Shown piece by piece: positions 55,134-63,779 of a DNA stretch of 64,000 nt (position 1 is the first letter of the stretch; each line of letters begins with the position of its first letter). Made by a program: the position numbers and the translations under genes. The stretch is from Chloroflexota bacterium (GTDB taxonomy: Bacteria > Chloroflexota > Dehalococcoidia > UBA2979), in contig QWRD01000001.1 in the NCBI GenBank assembly GCA_003670575.1, positions 225,793 to 289,792 on the forward strand. The letters are read 5' to 3'. The notes beneath the pieces are model-generated. The model did no database searches. It was not told the origin of the DNA and saw only the letters and a program-made list of their open reading frames with translations.

Positions 55134-55777
55134 TGCCGAGCCTCGCGTGCCGCGTCGTGGGCATCGATAGCGTCACGGCAACGACGAGCGGCCGCGGCGG
55201 GGTCGTCCGCTAGCAGCACTTCGGAGAGCACAGCGACGCCGTGCGCGCCGGCGGCCAGCACCTCGGGGATGCGCGCGGCGGTGATGCTCCCGATCGCGAC
55301 GATGGGCAGTGGCGAGTCGGCGCAGATGCGCGCGAGCACGTCGAGGCCCATCACCGGTGCGGGGTTCGCCTTGGACGTGGTGCCGTAGATCGGGCCCACA
55401 CCGAGGTAATCGACGCCTGACTGCCAGACCGTGCGCGCCTCCTCGTACGAATTGGCGGTGCCGCCGATGATCGCGTCCGCGCCGAGCATGGCGCGTGCGG
55501 TACGCACATCGAGGTCGTCCCGTCCGAGGTGGACCGCGACCGCGCCGACGCTGCACGCCACGTCCACGCGGTCATCGACGATCAGCAGCGTTTCACCACA
55601 GGCGGCCCGCATCTCCGCGGCCACCGCCAGTATCGCGCGCGTCGTGAGCGGTCGCTTCTCGCGGTACTGCACCGCGTCCGCCCCACCCTCGACAGCGAGG
55701 CGCGCCAGCTGCGCGTGCGTGTAGCGCGTCTGCAGCACCTCGTCGGTGATCACCTGGAACCGTGGGATCTGCTTCAT
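55130..55777 (-). CDS. thiE: Thiamine phosphate synthase ThiE, second copy
   Basis: 215-residue barrel that joins HMP pyrophosphate to thiazole phosphate. ADAVQYREKRPLTTRAILAVA (QYREK), LLIVDDRVDVACSVGAVAVHLGRDDLDV (HLGRDD, the pyrimidine/Mg site), VDYLGVGPIYGTTSKANPAPVMGLD and PIVAIGSITAARIPEVLAAGAHGVAVLSEVL are present, so all ThiE motifs are kept. It overlaps thiD (ATGA at 55774-55777) and thiO. Two thiE-type genes in one operon imply one true synthase and one tautomerase. Confidence 0.93.
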   Translation of the reverse strand: MKQIPRFQVITDEVLQTRYTHAQLARLAVEGGADAVQYREKRPLTTRAILAVAAEMRAACGETLLIVDDRVDVACSVGAVAVHLGRDDLDVRTARAMLGADAIIGGTANSYEEARTVWQSGVDYLGVGPIYGTTSKANPAPVMGLDVLARICADSPLPIVAIGSITAARIPEVLAAGAHGVAVLSEVLLADDPAAAARRCRDAIDAHDAAREARQ

Positions 55778-56685
55778 CGTGACTTCCCTGACAGCATCGC
55801 GTCCGGTGTGAAGTGGGCGAAGAGGTGGTCTGGCATCACCGCGCTCCCTGTGCCCTTCGGCGCGGATCGGAACGCGACGTCGATGAGCGCGGCCATGTAC
55901 TGCTTCGCCGTGCCGATGGCGTCCACCAACGCGTCGCCGAAGGCGAGGCGCGTCGCGATCGCAGAGGCGAACGCACAGCCGGTGCCGTGCACGTCTGGGC
56001 CGTCGAGGTAGGCACCCTCGAACAGTTGCGTACCCTCGGCGGTGATGAGGATGTCTGTGGCCAGGTCGGACGTGAGGTGCCCTCCGGTGACGAGCACCGC
56101 GCCGACACCGAGCGCGAGGATGCGCCGCCCGGCTTCGATCGCGTCGGCGCGCGTCTCCACAGCGATCCCGGAGAGCAGTGCAGCCTCGGCGGCGTTCGGC
56201 GTGACCAGCGCCGCCAGCGGCAGCAGCAGCGTGCGCAGCGCGTCAACGCCCGCGGCATCGAGCAACGTGGCGCCCGAGGTGGAACGCACCACCGGGTCGA
56301 CCACGAGGTTTCGCGCGCCGAGTTCGCGCAGCAACTGCGAGGTGGCCTCGACTGCCTCGCGGTTCGCCAGCATTCCGGTCTTCACCGCTGCGGGCGGCCC
56401 GTCGAGGTACGCGGCGCGCAGCTGCGCCTCGATCGTTGATGTGGGCACGGGCCAGGCGGCGGTGACGCCGCCGGAGTGCTGCGCGGTGACGGCCGTGACC
56501 ACCGTGCGTGCGTAGCCACCGAGGGCAGCGACGGTCTTCAGGTCGGCCTGCACGCCAGCGCCGGCGCTGCTGTCTGAGCCACCGATCGCCAGCACGATTG
56601 GCAGGACGCCGCGATCGTGCGGGTGCGCCGCCGATCCGGGCATCTCAGTCGTCGGGGCGTGTGGTGGGGACCAAGAGGCTGTCAC
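55774..56685 (-). CDS. thiD: HMP/HMP-phosphate kinase ThiD
   Basis: 303-residue kinase. PIVLAIGGSDSSAGAGVQADLKTVAALGGYARTVVTAVTAQHSGGV is the substrate/phosphate loop of ribokinase-type ThiD, and LDGPDVHGTGCAFASAIATRLA carries the catalytic Asp-x-HGTGC. The GTG at 56685 is chosen because GGAGG lies 7 bases upstream and falls inside the end of the TPP riboswitch; ATG 56643 is an alternative. First gene of the thi operon. Confidence 0.94.
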   Translation of the reverse strand: MTASWSPPHAPTTEMPGSAAHPHDRGVLPIVLAIGGSDSSAGAGVQADLKTVAALGGYARTVVTAVTAQHSGGVTAAWPVPTSTIEAQLRAAYLDGPPAAVKTGMLANREAVEATSQLLRELGARNLVVDPVVRSTSGATLLDAAGVDALRTLLLPLAALVTPNAAEAALLSGIAVETRADAIEAGRRILALGVGAVLVTGGHLTSDLATDILITAEGTQLFEGAYLDGPDVHGTGCAFASAIATRLAFGDALVDAIGTAKQYMAALIDVAFRSAPKGTGSAVMPDHLFAHFTPDAMLSGKSR

Positions 56686-56689
56686 GCAC

Positions 56690-56772
56690 ATTCCTCCGCC
56701 GGCATTATCCGGTTCAGGTACGCGGGTTTGATCTCAGGCCGGGCGCTCCCCGACCACCCCGTGTGCAGTTTC
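56690..56772 (-). promoter_or_regulatory. TPP riboswitch (THI box)
   Basis: On the minus strand the element reads CACACGGGGTG, then CTGAGA (56737-56732), ACCCG, ACCTGAACC, GGATAATGCCGGCG (56719-56698) and GGAGGA. These are the conserved THI-box cores: the CUGAGA thiamine-binding loop and the AUGCxGGCG-type pyrophosphate region. The GGAGG ribosome site of thiD lies at the 3' edge of the aptamer, so TPP probably blocks translation start. It controls the seven-gene thi operon downstream. Confidence 0.95.
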
Positions 56773-56836
56773 AAGTGTAGCGCATCGCCGGATGGTGATA
56801 CCACCGGCGCCGAGTGGTGGCCCGTACAGTGAGGCC

Positions 56837-57100
56837 ATGCGGAACAAATCGGCGCTGACGTGCTCCATCCTCGCGGTCGCGTGGGGGATGGTGCTGGTGG
56901 TGGGCGCGTTGACGTTCCCGGTTTATCAGGGCCGCACCATCACGGTCGCCTGCCCTGGCTGCCCGCTAATCGTCGAGGTAGACGCCTCGCGCACCCTCGT
57001 CGAGGTGAGCGGCGGCGTGGTTCTGGTGGCGGTGTCGCTCCCGCTGGTGCTCGCGTCGGCGTCGACGCTGCTGCTCTGGCGGCACAGGCGAGGTGCCTGA
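56837..57100 (+). CDS. Small membrane protein with an in-frame TGA before a third helix
   Basis: 87 residues with two hydrophobic helices (SILAVAWGMVLVVGALTFPVY and GGVVLVAVSLPLVLASASTLLLW) flanking a loop with CPGCP. The frame stops at TGA 57098-57100, but stays open in the same frame afterward for NAGYIAAWVLIGLLVAFAVLALFSRRPGEA to TAA 57191. That is a convincing third helix. The TGA may be a nonsense change in a three-helix protein. No family recognised. Divergent from the TPP riboswitch. Confidence 0.6.
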   Translation: MRNKSALTCSILAVAWGMVLVVGALTFPVYQGRTITVACPGCPLIVEVDASRTLVEVSGGVVLVAVSLPLVLASASTLLLWRHRRGA

Positions 57101-57313
57101 AACGCGGGCTATATCGCTGCATGGGTGCTGATCGGCCTGCTCGTCGCGTTCGCGGTGCTCGCGCTGTTCTCGCGTCGGCCGGGGGAGGCGTAACGCGGTT
57201 CCACCGAGGGCGCACTGCGCACGAAACCTGATTGAAATCATCGCCTCCTACGATGCCCCCAGACGCACGATGGGGAGCGGGGCGATACGGGATCGCACCG
57301 CCGGGAGGGGCGA

Positions 57314-57577
57314 ATGAAGCTCACGGATCGAGAGGTCGACAAACTGCTGATGTCGGTGGCAGCGATGATCGCGCGCGATCGGCGGGCTCGAGGCGTGAAG
57401 CTCAACTACCCGGAGGCGGTCGCAGTGATCGCCAGCGGGCTCATGGAGCGCGCGCGCTCGCCGATCGATAGCGCCGCGGCGTTCGCCGGGTACGGCGTGA
57501 GCATTGCGCTGTTGGCGCTGGGCGACTGGGCGGCTGGGCGCCGGCGACCGAGGCGTGGTGGGGCGAATGGCCTTTGA
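57314..57577 (+). pseudogene. ureA: Truncated urease gamma subunit (ureA remnant)
   Basis: The first 48 residues ([48 protein letters not shown]) match urease gamma, including the [10 protein letters not shown] block. After this the sequence departs ([27 protein letters not shown]) and lacks the C-terminal strand region ([27 protein letters not shown] type). GGGAGGGG precedes the ATG. No ureB, ureC or accessory gene is present, so this is an orphan, probably non-functional. Confidence 0.72.
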
Positions 57578-58341
57578 GCGATGTGCTGCTCGGCGGCGTC
57601 GGCGCGCTCTGCCGATCCGCGGGCGACGCGCTCGCGTGCGACAGGGTTGGGCAGCGTCCCGATGCCGGGCACCTCGATCTCCACGAGATCGCCGTCGCGC
57701 ATGTTCTCCGTCGCGCCGTCGCTGCCCATCCACAACACGTCGCCGGGTGCGAGCGTCAGGTACTGGCTCATCCGGCTGATGAACGCTCGCACACCGAAGA
57801 TCGCGTCCGCGACGCGGTAGGTGTACATCTCCTTACCGTTCAACCGGATCGTCACGCTGAGGTTGTCCGGGTCGAGCCCGGTGGTGATCCAGGGGCCCAT
57901 TGGCTTGAACGTGTCGGTGTTCTTCGCCCGCCAGAGCGTGCGGTCGCTCGCCTGCCAGCTGCGCTCGCTCACGTCGTTGCCGATGGTGTAGCCAAGCACG
58001 TAGTCCAGTACTTCGGCCTTCGAGACGCGATGACAGGTGCGGCCGATCACCGCCACCAGTTCGCCCTCGTACTGCACGAGTTTGGTGGCGTCGCGCGGGA
58101 TCACGTTCGTCTCGCCCTGCGCGATCAGCGCGTTGTTCGCGCGGTAACCCGCGTCCGCCTGTGGTGGGAACTGCGGCTCCACGCCGCGCTTGCGTGCGCC
58201 CTCGATCACATGCTCGCGATAGTTGATACCTGCTGCGTAGAACGTCGGCGGGATCACCGGTACCAGCAGCCGCACCGCATCAAGGGGCTGCGTTGAGGCG
58301 GTGCGGCAACCCGTTCGAGGGTTACACGCGCACCGCCTCAA
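57406..58341 (-). pseudogene. Fumarylacetoacetate hydrolase family protein, truncated at both ends
   Basis: The catalytic core of the FAH superfamily is present: TFYAAGINYREHVIEGA, VQYEGELVAVIGRTCHRVSKAEVLDYVLGYTIGNDVSERSWQ, WRAKNTDTFKPMGPWITT, YLTLAPGDVLWMGSDG and GDLVEIEVPGIGTLPNPV. The usual 50-70 residue N-terminal domain is absent: only non-coding sequence and a hairpin lie between here and the next gene. No stop follows the domain, so the frame runs on about 85 codons through the antisense of the ureA remnant. I call it a pseudogene, though the core could fold. Possible original role: cleavage of an acylpyruvate-type ring-fission product. Confidence 0.68.
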
Positions 58342-58344
58342 CGC
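58290..58344. repeat. Large inverted repeat with 16-bp arms
   Basis: GCGTTGAGGCGGTGCG (58290-58305) pairs perfectly with CGCACCGCCTCAACGC (58329-58344). The 23-base centre has its own small hairpin, AACCC-GTTCGA-GGGTT, so the whole 55 bases can fold as one long stem. It sits at the broken 5' end of the FAH remnant. It could be a small mobile-element remnant, a terminator or a strong RNA stem. Confidence 0.7.
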
Positions 58345-58428
58345 GGTTACTCTCGTTCAACCCGTACGTCGCGCCATCCGCGGCCTAGGATCGGCACCAC
58401 TGCATCGCGCACCCCCTTGGGGCGCACT

Positions 58429-60129
58429 TTAGCGCTTCGGCTTTGGCGTCACCACCCGCACGGCCTGACCGTCACGCGCGAGGTTCTGGCCGATGGCGAT
58501 CACCTGCTCGCCAGCACGCAGCCCATCGAGCACCTCGGTGTTGGTGCCATCGGAGATGCCGAGGGTGACCGGGCGGCGCTTTGCCTTGCCGTCCGCGATG
58601 GTGAGCACGGACGCGCCGGTGGTGGTCGTGCTGAGCGCCGTGTTTACGACCAACGTTGCGCTGGGTCTGGTCTCCGTCACGATCGTCACGTTGGCAGACA
58701 TGCCGGGGCGAAGTTGCTTGTCGGCATCCTCGGCGTACACCGTCACATCGAAGGAGTGCGCGCGCAGGTCAGCGGACGGTGCGATCACGCCGACCCGCGC
58801 ACGGAACGTGCGGCCGGGGAAGGCGGGCGTGGTGAGCGCTGCCTCTAGGTCCGGGCGCATCAGCCCAATGCGCGCCTCCTCCACGGTGAGATGCAGTTCC
58901 ACGGCCTTGGCCGCGAGCACGAAGATCGGCGCCACCGGTGAGACCGATGAGCCGACGTCGACGAGTTTCGCCACGACAGTGCCATCGAACGGCGCGATCA
59001 CCACGGTCTGATCGAGGGCCGCGCGTGCGACCGCAAGGCCGGCCTGCGCCTGTGACAGCGTGGCCCTCGAGGTCAGCAGATCGGCGTTGGTCGGGCCCGT
59101 CGTGACCGTCTCCAGCCGGGCGCGTGCGGCGTCCAGCGCGGAGGCGGCCGCGTCGCGCGTGCGCTGTGCGGTGCGTACGGCGTCCGCCGAAGGGATGCCT
59201 GCCGAGGAGTTCAGCGAGAGCGCGAGGTTGCTAGCGCGAGCACTCAGTCCGGCCTGTCCTGCAGTTGCCTGCATCAGCCGGAACACAGCATCGGTCACCG
59301 CTGGCTGGTCGGCGGCAACCAGCGCATCCTCGTATTGCTTGAGCGTCGTCGCCAGGTCGATTGGACCACTGGTGGTGTTGCTCACACGCGCGACCAGATC
59401 GCCGGTGGAGATGCTGTCCAGCGCAGCGGTCGCGCAGGTGTCGCGGTTGCCGATGGTGTCGCAGCGCGTGCGAATCGTGTTGCCCATATCACTCACGTTG
59501 GCGTGGAGCATACCCGCGCCGTACAGGTTGCTGGCCCGGATGCGCGCGATCACTGCATTGATCTCTGCCTGCGCCGGAGGGCCCTGCGCGACCATGCGGT
59601 CGGCCTGTTGTTGCACGCTCGCCGCGCGGGAGGCGGCGTTGGCGCGTGCGAGCACCCCAGCGAGTGTGCTCTGCGCGGCGGTGTACGCGGCGTCGGCGGC
59701 CAGCACCGCCTGCGTGGCAGTTGCCGTATCGGCTGTCGTCGCGCCGTCTTGCACGACGCGCAGTCGCGCCTCGGCGGCGGCAACGCCGGCCTGGGCCTGC
59801 AGCACCTGCGCTGCCAGCGTCCCCGGGTCGAGGGTCGCGAGGCGGTCACCGGCGCGCACGGACGTACCGATTCCCACTGCGATCGAGGCGATCTGGCCTG
59901 GCGCCTTCGGTGCAAGGTTGACCGTCTCGGTCGCCTGAATCGTCCCAGCATAGCTGACACTCGCACGGATCGGTCCGGTCTGTACCGTGACCACTTCCAC
60001 CGGTACGGCTACGTCCGTGGGTGCCGCTGGCGGTAGCGCAGGCCTCAGCCGTCCCGGCAGGATCAACGCTCCGGCCAACAGCCCGACGGCCACGAGCGAC
60101 GCCACCACGGTACGAATCGACACTGTCAT
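58429..60129 (-). CDS. RND efflux membrane fusion (adaptor) protein
   Basis: 566 residues. An N-terminal anchor helix (TVVASLVAVGLLAGALIL) is followed by lipoyl halves (SVSYAGTIQATETVNLAPKAPGQIASIAVGIGTSVRAGDRLATL and TVVIAPFDGTVVAKLVDVGSSVSPVAPIFVLAA) around an Ala-rich coiled coil, then barrel and membrane-proximal domains. The hairpin contains an insert with Cys223 and Cys232 (RTRCDTIGNRDTCATAA). Starts 42 bases after the pump stop on the same strand; the two form one operon. A hairpin-like GCGCCCC/GGGGGTGCGC follows its stop. Confidence 0.92.
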   Translation of the reverse strand: MTVSIRTVVASLVAVGLLAGALILPGRLRPALPPAAPTDVAVPVEVVTVQTGPIRASVSYAGTIQATETVNLAPKAPGQIASIAVGIGTSVRAGDRLATLDPGTLAAQVLQAQAGVAAAEARLRVVQDGATTADTATATQAVLAADAAYTAAQSTLAGVLARANAASRAASVQQQADRMVAQGPPAQAEINAVIARIRASNLYGAGMLHANVSDMGNTIRTRCDTIGNRDTCATAALDSISTGDLVARVSNTTSGPIDLATTLKQYEDALVAADQPAVTDAVFRLMQATAGQAGLSARASNLALSLNSSAGIPSADAVRTAQRTRDAAASALDAARARLETVTTGPTNADLLTSRATLSQAQAGLAVARAALDQTVVIAPFDGTVVAKLVDVGSSVSPVAPIFVLAAKAVELHLTVEEARIGLMRPDLEAALTTPAFPGRTFRARVGVIAPSADLRAHSFDVTVYAEDADKQLRPGMSANVTIVTETRPSATLVVNTALSTTTTGASVLTIADGKAKRRPVTLGISDGTNTEVLDGLRAGEQVIAIGQNLARDGQAVRVVTPKPKR

Positions 60130-60171
60130 CGCAAGCCTCCAGCCGAGTCGACGCTGCGCTCGCCGCGGGGG

Positions 60172-63100
60172 TCAGTCATCAGGATGTTCCACTGCCGCCG
60201 CCGTCGTGAGGGACGCCTCGACAGTCGATCCACCACCGCGCAGGCCCATGAGTTGAAGAACCCAAGTCACCGGGCGGGGAAGTCCGTCGAGCAGCGTGTA
60301 GACAACAGGGATCAGTACGAGCGTAAGCAACGTGGAGGAGATCACCCCGCCGAGGACGACCGCAGCCAGCGGTGCGCGCAGTTCGGCACCCTCGCCCAAC
60401 TGCAGCGCCGTCGGGAGCATCGCGACGACGATGGTCATGCTGGTCATCACGATCGGGCGTAGCCGGGCTGGCCCTGCCTCGAGCAGCGCGTCGTGGGTAG
60501 ACATGCCCTGCTCCTTGTTTCGGTTCGTCCGGTCAACCAGCAGGATGCCGTTCTTGATCGCCAGCGCGACCAGCAGGATGAGCCCGATCATCGCGAAGAT
60601 GCTGAATGCGTACCCAAAGATCCAGAGCCCGAACATCGCCCCGCCGACGGCCACCGGCAGCGAGAACAGGATGACGAGCGGATGCAGCAGGGAGTTGTAG
60701 AGCACCGCCATCAGCAGGTACGCCAGCAACACGGAGGCGCCGAGAGCAGTGAACAGCTGCCCGAAGCTCTTCGCCTGCTCCGCGCTGCTGCCGGCGATGC
60801 GTGCGGCGTAGCCGGCGGGCGGGTTCAAGTCCTGCACGATGCGGTTCAGATCGGGGCTGACGCCGCCGAGTGACTGGCCGGTCTCGAGGTCGGCACTCAC
60901 CGTGACGATGCGACGGCGAGCCTCGTGACTGATTTGGGTCGGTCCGGCGGTCTCGGTGATCGTGACCACCTGGCGCAGTGGGATCAGCTGCCCCGCGGCC
61001 GTGGGCACTGGCAGGTCGCCCAGGCGCGTGACATCGCCACGTGCCTCGCTGCTCAGCTGCAGTTGGACGTCCTCCAGCGTGCCGTCCGGAAGTTGGTACT
61101 TGGTGGCGACCACGCCGGCGAACGAGGTACGCACCGCAAGCGCGATGGAGGCGGCGCTCACGCCCAGTTGCGCTGCCGCCTGCTGGTTCACGTCCACGCG
61201 GAGTTGGGGCTGACCGATAGGCGCGCCGTTGGTGACGTTAATGAGGCCACGCGTCGCGCTCAGTTCGGCTTGAACGCGGGTCGCGAGCTCCGCGAGGGTG
61301 TCCAGTTCCGGGCCGCTCAATTGGATCGCGATCGGCTGCGCGCCACCGTTTGGTCCGCCACCGGGTGCGCTCACTTTGACGCGGGTGCCCGGCACGTCCG
61401 CCAGCCGAGCGCGGGCATCGTCCATGATCGCATTGAGCGGACGTCGAGTCGCGCGCGCGTGTGCTTCGACCGTGACGGTGCCATAGCGAGCCGAACTCGC
61501 GGCGTTGTTGCCGGAGCCGCTCACACCGACGGACGCGGTGACGGTCATCACCTCTGGCATCGCGAGCAGGATCTCCTCGACGCGGCGGATTGCCGCATCG
61601 TGCGTTGCTAGGGAGGTGCCCGGCGCCGCCTCCGTGCTGATCACGAAGTACCCGTTGTCGGATGCCGGCACGAACTCGACGGCGACGCGCCCCGACGTGA
61701 AGAGCCCGATCCCGGCGACGAGCGTGGAGGCGGCGAACGTGATCACGATCAGCCGATGATCCAGCGACCACCCGAGCAGCCGCCCGTAACTCACCTCCAT
61801 GGCGCCGAACCAGCCGTCCCACCAGCGCCCGAAGCGAGCGAGGGGACCGGGTACCTCATTCTCGTCGTTTGGGTGGAGGAGGAGTGCCGCCAGCATGGGC
61901 GTCAGCGCGAAGGAGACCGCCAGCGATATCAGTGTTGCCGCAGCGATTGTGAACCCGAACTCGCGGAAAAATCCGCCGATTTGACCGCTGACCAGACCGG
62001 TGGGCGCAAACACCACCACGTCTACGAGCGTGATCGCAACCGCCGCGAGCCCGATCTCCGCGCGCCCCATCAGCGCAGCGTCGAAGGAACGTTCACCCCG
62101 CGCTAGGTGCCGGAGGATGTTCTCCAACACCACGATTGAATCGTCCACCAAGATGCCGATGGTGAGCGTGAGACCCAGCATGCTGAGGAAGTTCAGGCTG
62201 AACCCAAGGAACTGCATCGCGACGAAGGTTGTGAGCAGCGTCGTCGGGATGGAGAGCAGCACGATGCCCGCCGCGCGCCATCGATGTAGGAAGAGTAGCA
62301 GGATGATTCCGGTGAGCAGCACCGCGCTAATCAGTTCTAGCTGAATGCCGTCGAGCGCGTTGCGGACGAACGGCGTCGTATCTGCGACCACCACCAACTC
62401 GCTGGAGGGGGCCAGTGTGGCGCGCAGCGCGGGCAGCGCCCGCCGGATCGCATCGGTGACGTCGGTCAGGTTGGCGCCGGATCGCTGGCCGATCGCCAAC
62501 AGGATCGCCTGACGCCCGTTCACTCGAGTGATCTTGGTCTGCTCGGTGGCCGCCTGCCGAACGGAGGCGAGGTCTCGGATACGTACTTGTTGCCCGGCCG
62601 CGCCGGTCACGGTGATGTCGCCCAGCGACTGAGGCGTCGGGTAGAGGCTGGAGATCTGAATATCGAACTGTTGCGTGCCCTGGGTGACTGAGCCGCCGGG
62701 CAACGAGGTGTTCGCCGCTGCAAGTGCCCCCTGCACCTGAGCCAGTGACACACCGTAGGACTTGAGACGGATCGGGTCGACGGCGACCTGTACCTGGCGA
62801 TCCGTCCCGCCTACCAATGTCACACTCGAGACCCCGTTGAACCCCTCGATGGCGGGTTGGATCTGGTCGTGCGCGACGCGATAGAGCGCCTCGGGCGAGA
62901 GGGTGGGGTCTACAAGCGCGATTTGCATCACGGCCTGGTCGTCCAGGTTGATCTTCAGCACCACCGGGCGGTTCGCCCCGGTGGGGAGGTTGCCAGCAAT
63001 CGCACTGACCTGCCGCTCCACATCGGAGCCGATCTGCTTGATGTCCGCCTTGTCCGTGAACTGCACGACGACCGAAGAGAACCCCGCGCCCGAGGTGCTC

Positions 63101-63345
63101 ACGAGCTTGTCGATGTTGCTCAGGCCGGCGACGGCATCCTCGATGCGTCGCGTGATTTGCGTCTCGATCTCCTGAGGATTGGAGCCGGGGTAGATCGTCG
63201 TCACCGCCACCACCGGGATGGCGACGTTCGGGAACTGGTTGATCGGCAGTCCGATGTACGCCGCCACTCCGGCGACGGCGAGCGCCAAGAAGATGGCCGT
63301 GGTCGCCCACCTGCGGAGCATCGCGAGCCGTGTAAGTTCCATCAT
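60172..63345 (-). CDS. RND multidrug efflux pump (AcrB/HAE1 family)
   Basis: 1057-residue pump of normal length, with twelve helices and two large extracytoplasmic loops. TIYPGSNPQEIETQITRRIEDAVAGLSNID and VDPIRLKSYGVSLAQVQGALAAANTSLPGG are porter-domain blocks. The proton-relay residues are present: the Asp-Asp pair in TIGILVDDSIVVLENI (helix 4) and Lys in LVALAIKNGILLVDRTN (helix 10). It starts Met-Met-Glu-Leu, typical of HAE1. No TolC-like outer-membrane factor is adjacent; the adaptor follows. Substrates are unknown. Confidence 0.95.
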   Translation of the reverse strand: MMELTRLAMLRRWATTAIFLALAVAGVAAYIGLPINQFPNVAIPVVAVTTIYPGSNPQEIETQITRRIEDAVAGLSNIDKLVSTSGAGFSSVVVQFTDKADIKQIGSDVERQVSAIAGNLPTGANRPVVLKINLDDQAVMQIALVDPTLSPEALYRVAHDQIQPAIEGFNGVSSVTLVGGTDRQVQVAVDPIRLKSYGVSLAQVQGALAAANTSLPGGSVTQGTQQFDIQISSLYPTPQSLGDITVTGAAGQQVRIRDLASVRQAATEQTKITRVNGRQAILLAIGQRSGANLTDVTDAIRRALPALRATLAPSSELVVVADTTPFVRNALDGIQLELISAVLLTGIILLLFLHRWRAAGIVLLSIPTTLLTTFVAMQFLGFSLNFLSMLGLTLTIGILVDDSIVVLENILRHLARGERSFDAALMGRAEIGLAAVAITLVDVVVFAPTGLVSGQIGGFFREFGFTIAAATLISLAVSFALTPMLAALLLHPNDENEVPGPLARFGRWWDGWFGAMEVSYGRLLGWSLDHRLIVITFAASTLVAGIGLFTSGRVAVEFVPASDNGYFVISTEAAPGTSLATHDAAIRRVEEILLAMPEVMTVTASVGVSGSGNNAASSARYGTVTVEAHARATRRPLNAIMDDARARLADVPGTRVKVSAPGGGPNGGAQPIAIQLSGPELDTLAELATRVQAELSATRGLINVTNGAPIGQPQLRVDVNQQAAAQLGVSAASIALAVRTSFAGVVATKYQLPDGTLEDVQLQLSSEARGDVTRLGDLPVPTAAGQLIPLRQVVTITETAGPTQISHEARRRIVTVSADLETGQSLGGVSPDLNRIVQDLNPPAGYAARIAGSSAEQAKSFGQLFTALGASVLLAYLLMAVLYNSLLHPLVILFSLPVAVGGAMFGLWIFGYAFSIFAMIGLILLVALAIKNGILLVDRTNRNKEQGMSTHDALLEAGPARLRPIVMTSMTIVVAMLPTALQLGEGAELRAPLAAVVLGGVISSTLLTLVLIPVVYTLLDGLPRPVTWVLQLMGLRGGGSTVEASLTTAAAVEHPDD

Positions 63346-63433
63346 CGCCTCGATCGTACAGAGCTGTGCCGCCTGAGGCGATTCAGGGGCTCTGCTTGAT
63401 GGTCGTTGGTGCGGCAGCTTCCTGCGGGTGTAC

Positions 63434-63634
63434 CTAGGATCGGGCGGTTTGAGCGATCAACTTGACGCTGTAGATGCCCGCCAGTCCAACCAGGCCGTAT
63501 ACCACACGGCTCATTTCTGTCGTGTTGCCCCCGAACAGCGTGGCGACGAGATCAAACTGGGCGACCGACCAGAGGCCCCAGTTCACGGCCCCGATCACAA
63601 CAAGCACCAGCGCCAGCAAATCAATCGACTTCAT
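63434..63634 (-). CDS. DUF378 family small membrane protein
   Basis: 66 residues with two helices: DLLALVLVVIGAVNWGLWSVAQFDLVATLFGG and RVVYGLVGLAGIYSVKLI. The GAVNWGL and VYxLVGLAG motifs define DUF378 (YuzA-like). Function unknown. AAGGAGGAA precedes the ATG. Divergent from the MerR-family gene, with an AT-rich 145-base region between. Confidence 0.92.
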   Translation of the reverse strand: MKSIDLLALVLVVIGAVNWGLWSVAQFDLVATLFGGNTTEMSRVVYGLVGLAGIYSVKLIAQTARS

Positions 63635-63681
63635 CGCATTCCTCCTTCAGTGTTACTCCGTGCTTTCGGTCGTTTATGAGC

Positions 63682-63773
63682 AACTTTGTCCAAAGTTCCC
63701 GCTGACGAATATATTTGCCATGATGGCTAAGATTGTCAAGCATATTGACGAATAAGTGGCGAAATTATATTCT
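63682..63773. promoter_or_regulatory. AT-rich promoter-operator region between DUF378 and merR-type gene
   Basis: AACTTTG-TC-CAAAGTT (63682-63697) is a perfect 7-bp inverted repeat. TTGTCAA (63733-63739) and TTGACGA (63745-63751), spacer five, form a second with one mismatch. Toward the regulator, TTGACG (63745-63750), 17 bases and TATTCT (63768-63773) make a promoter whose start would fall on the ATG at 63780. The region is notably AT-rich for this window. CarH/LitR-type regulators bind such palindromes; binding here is inference. Confidence 0.65.
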
Positions 63774-63779
63774 TTCATC

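Noticed and set aside
58305..58330. Possible tRNA T-arm (CCGTTCGAGGG) near the FAH remnant
   Set aside because: The loop is six bases instead of seven. No anticodon arm, D-arm or acceptor stem can be placed; the sequence is better explained as the centre of the long inverted repeat.
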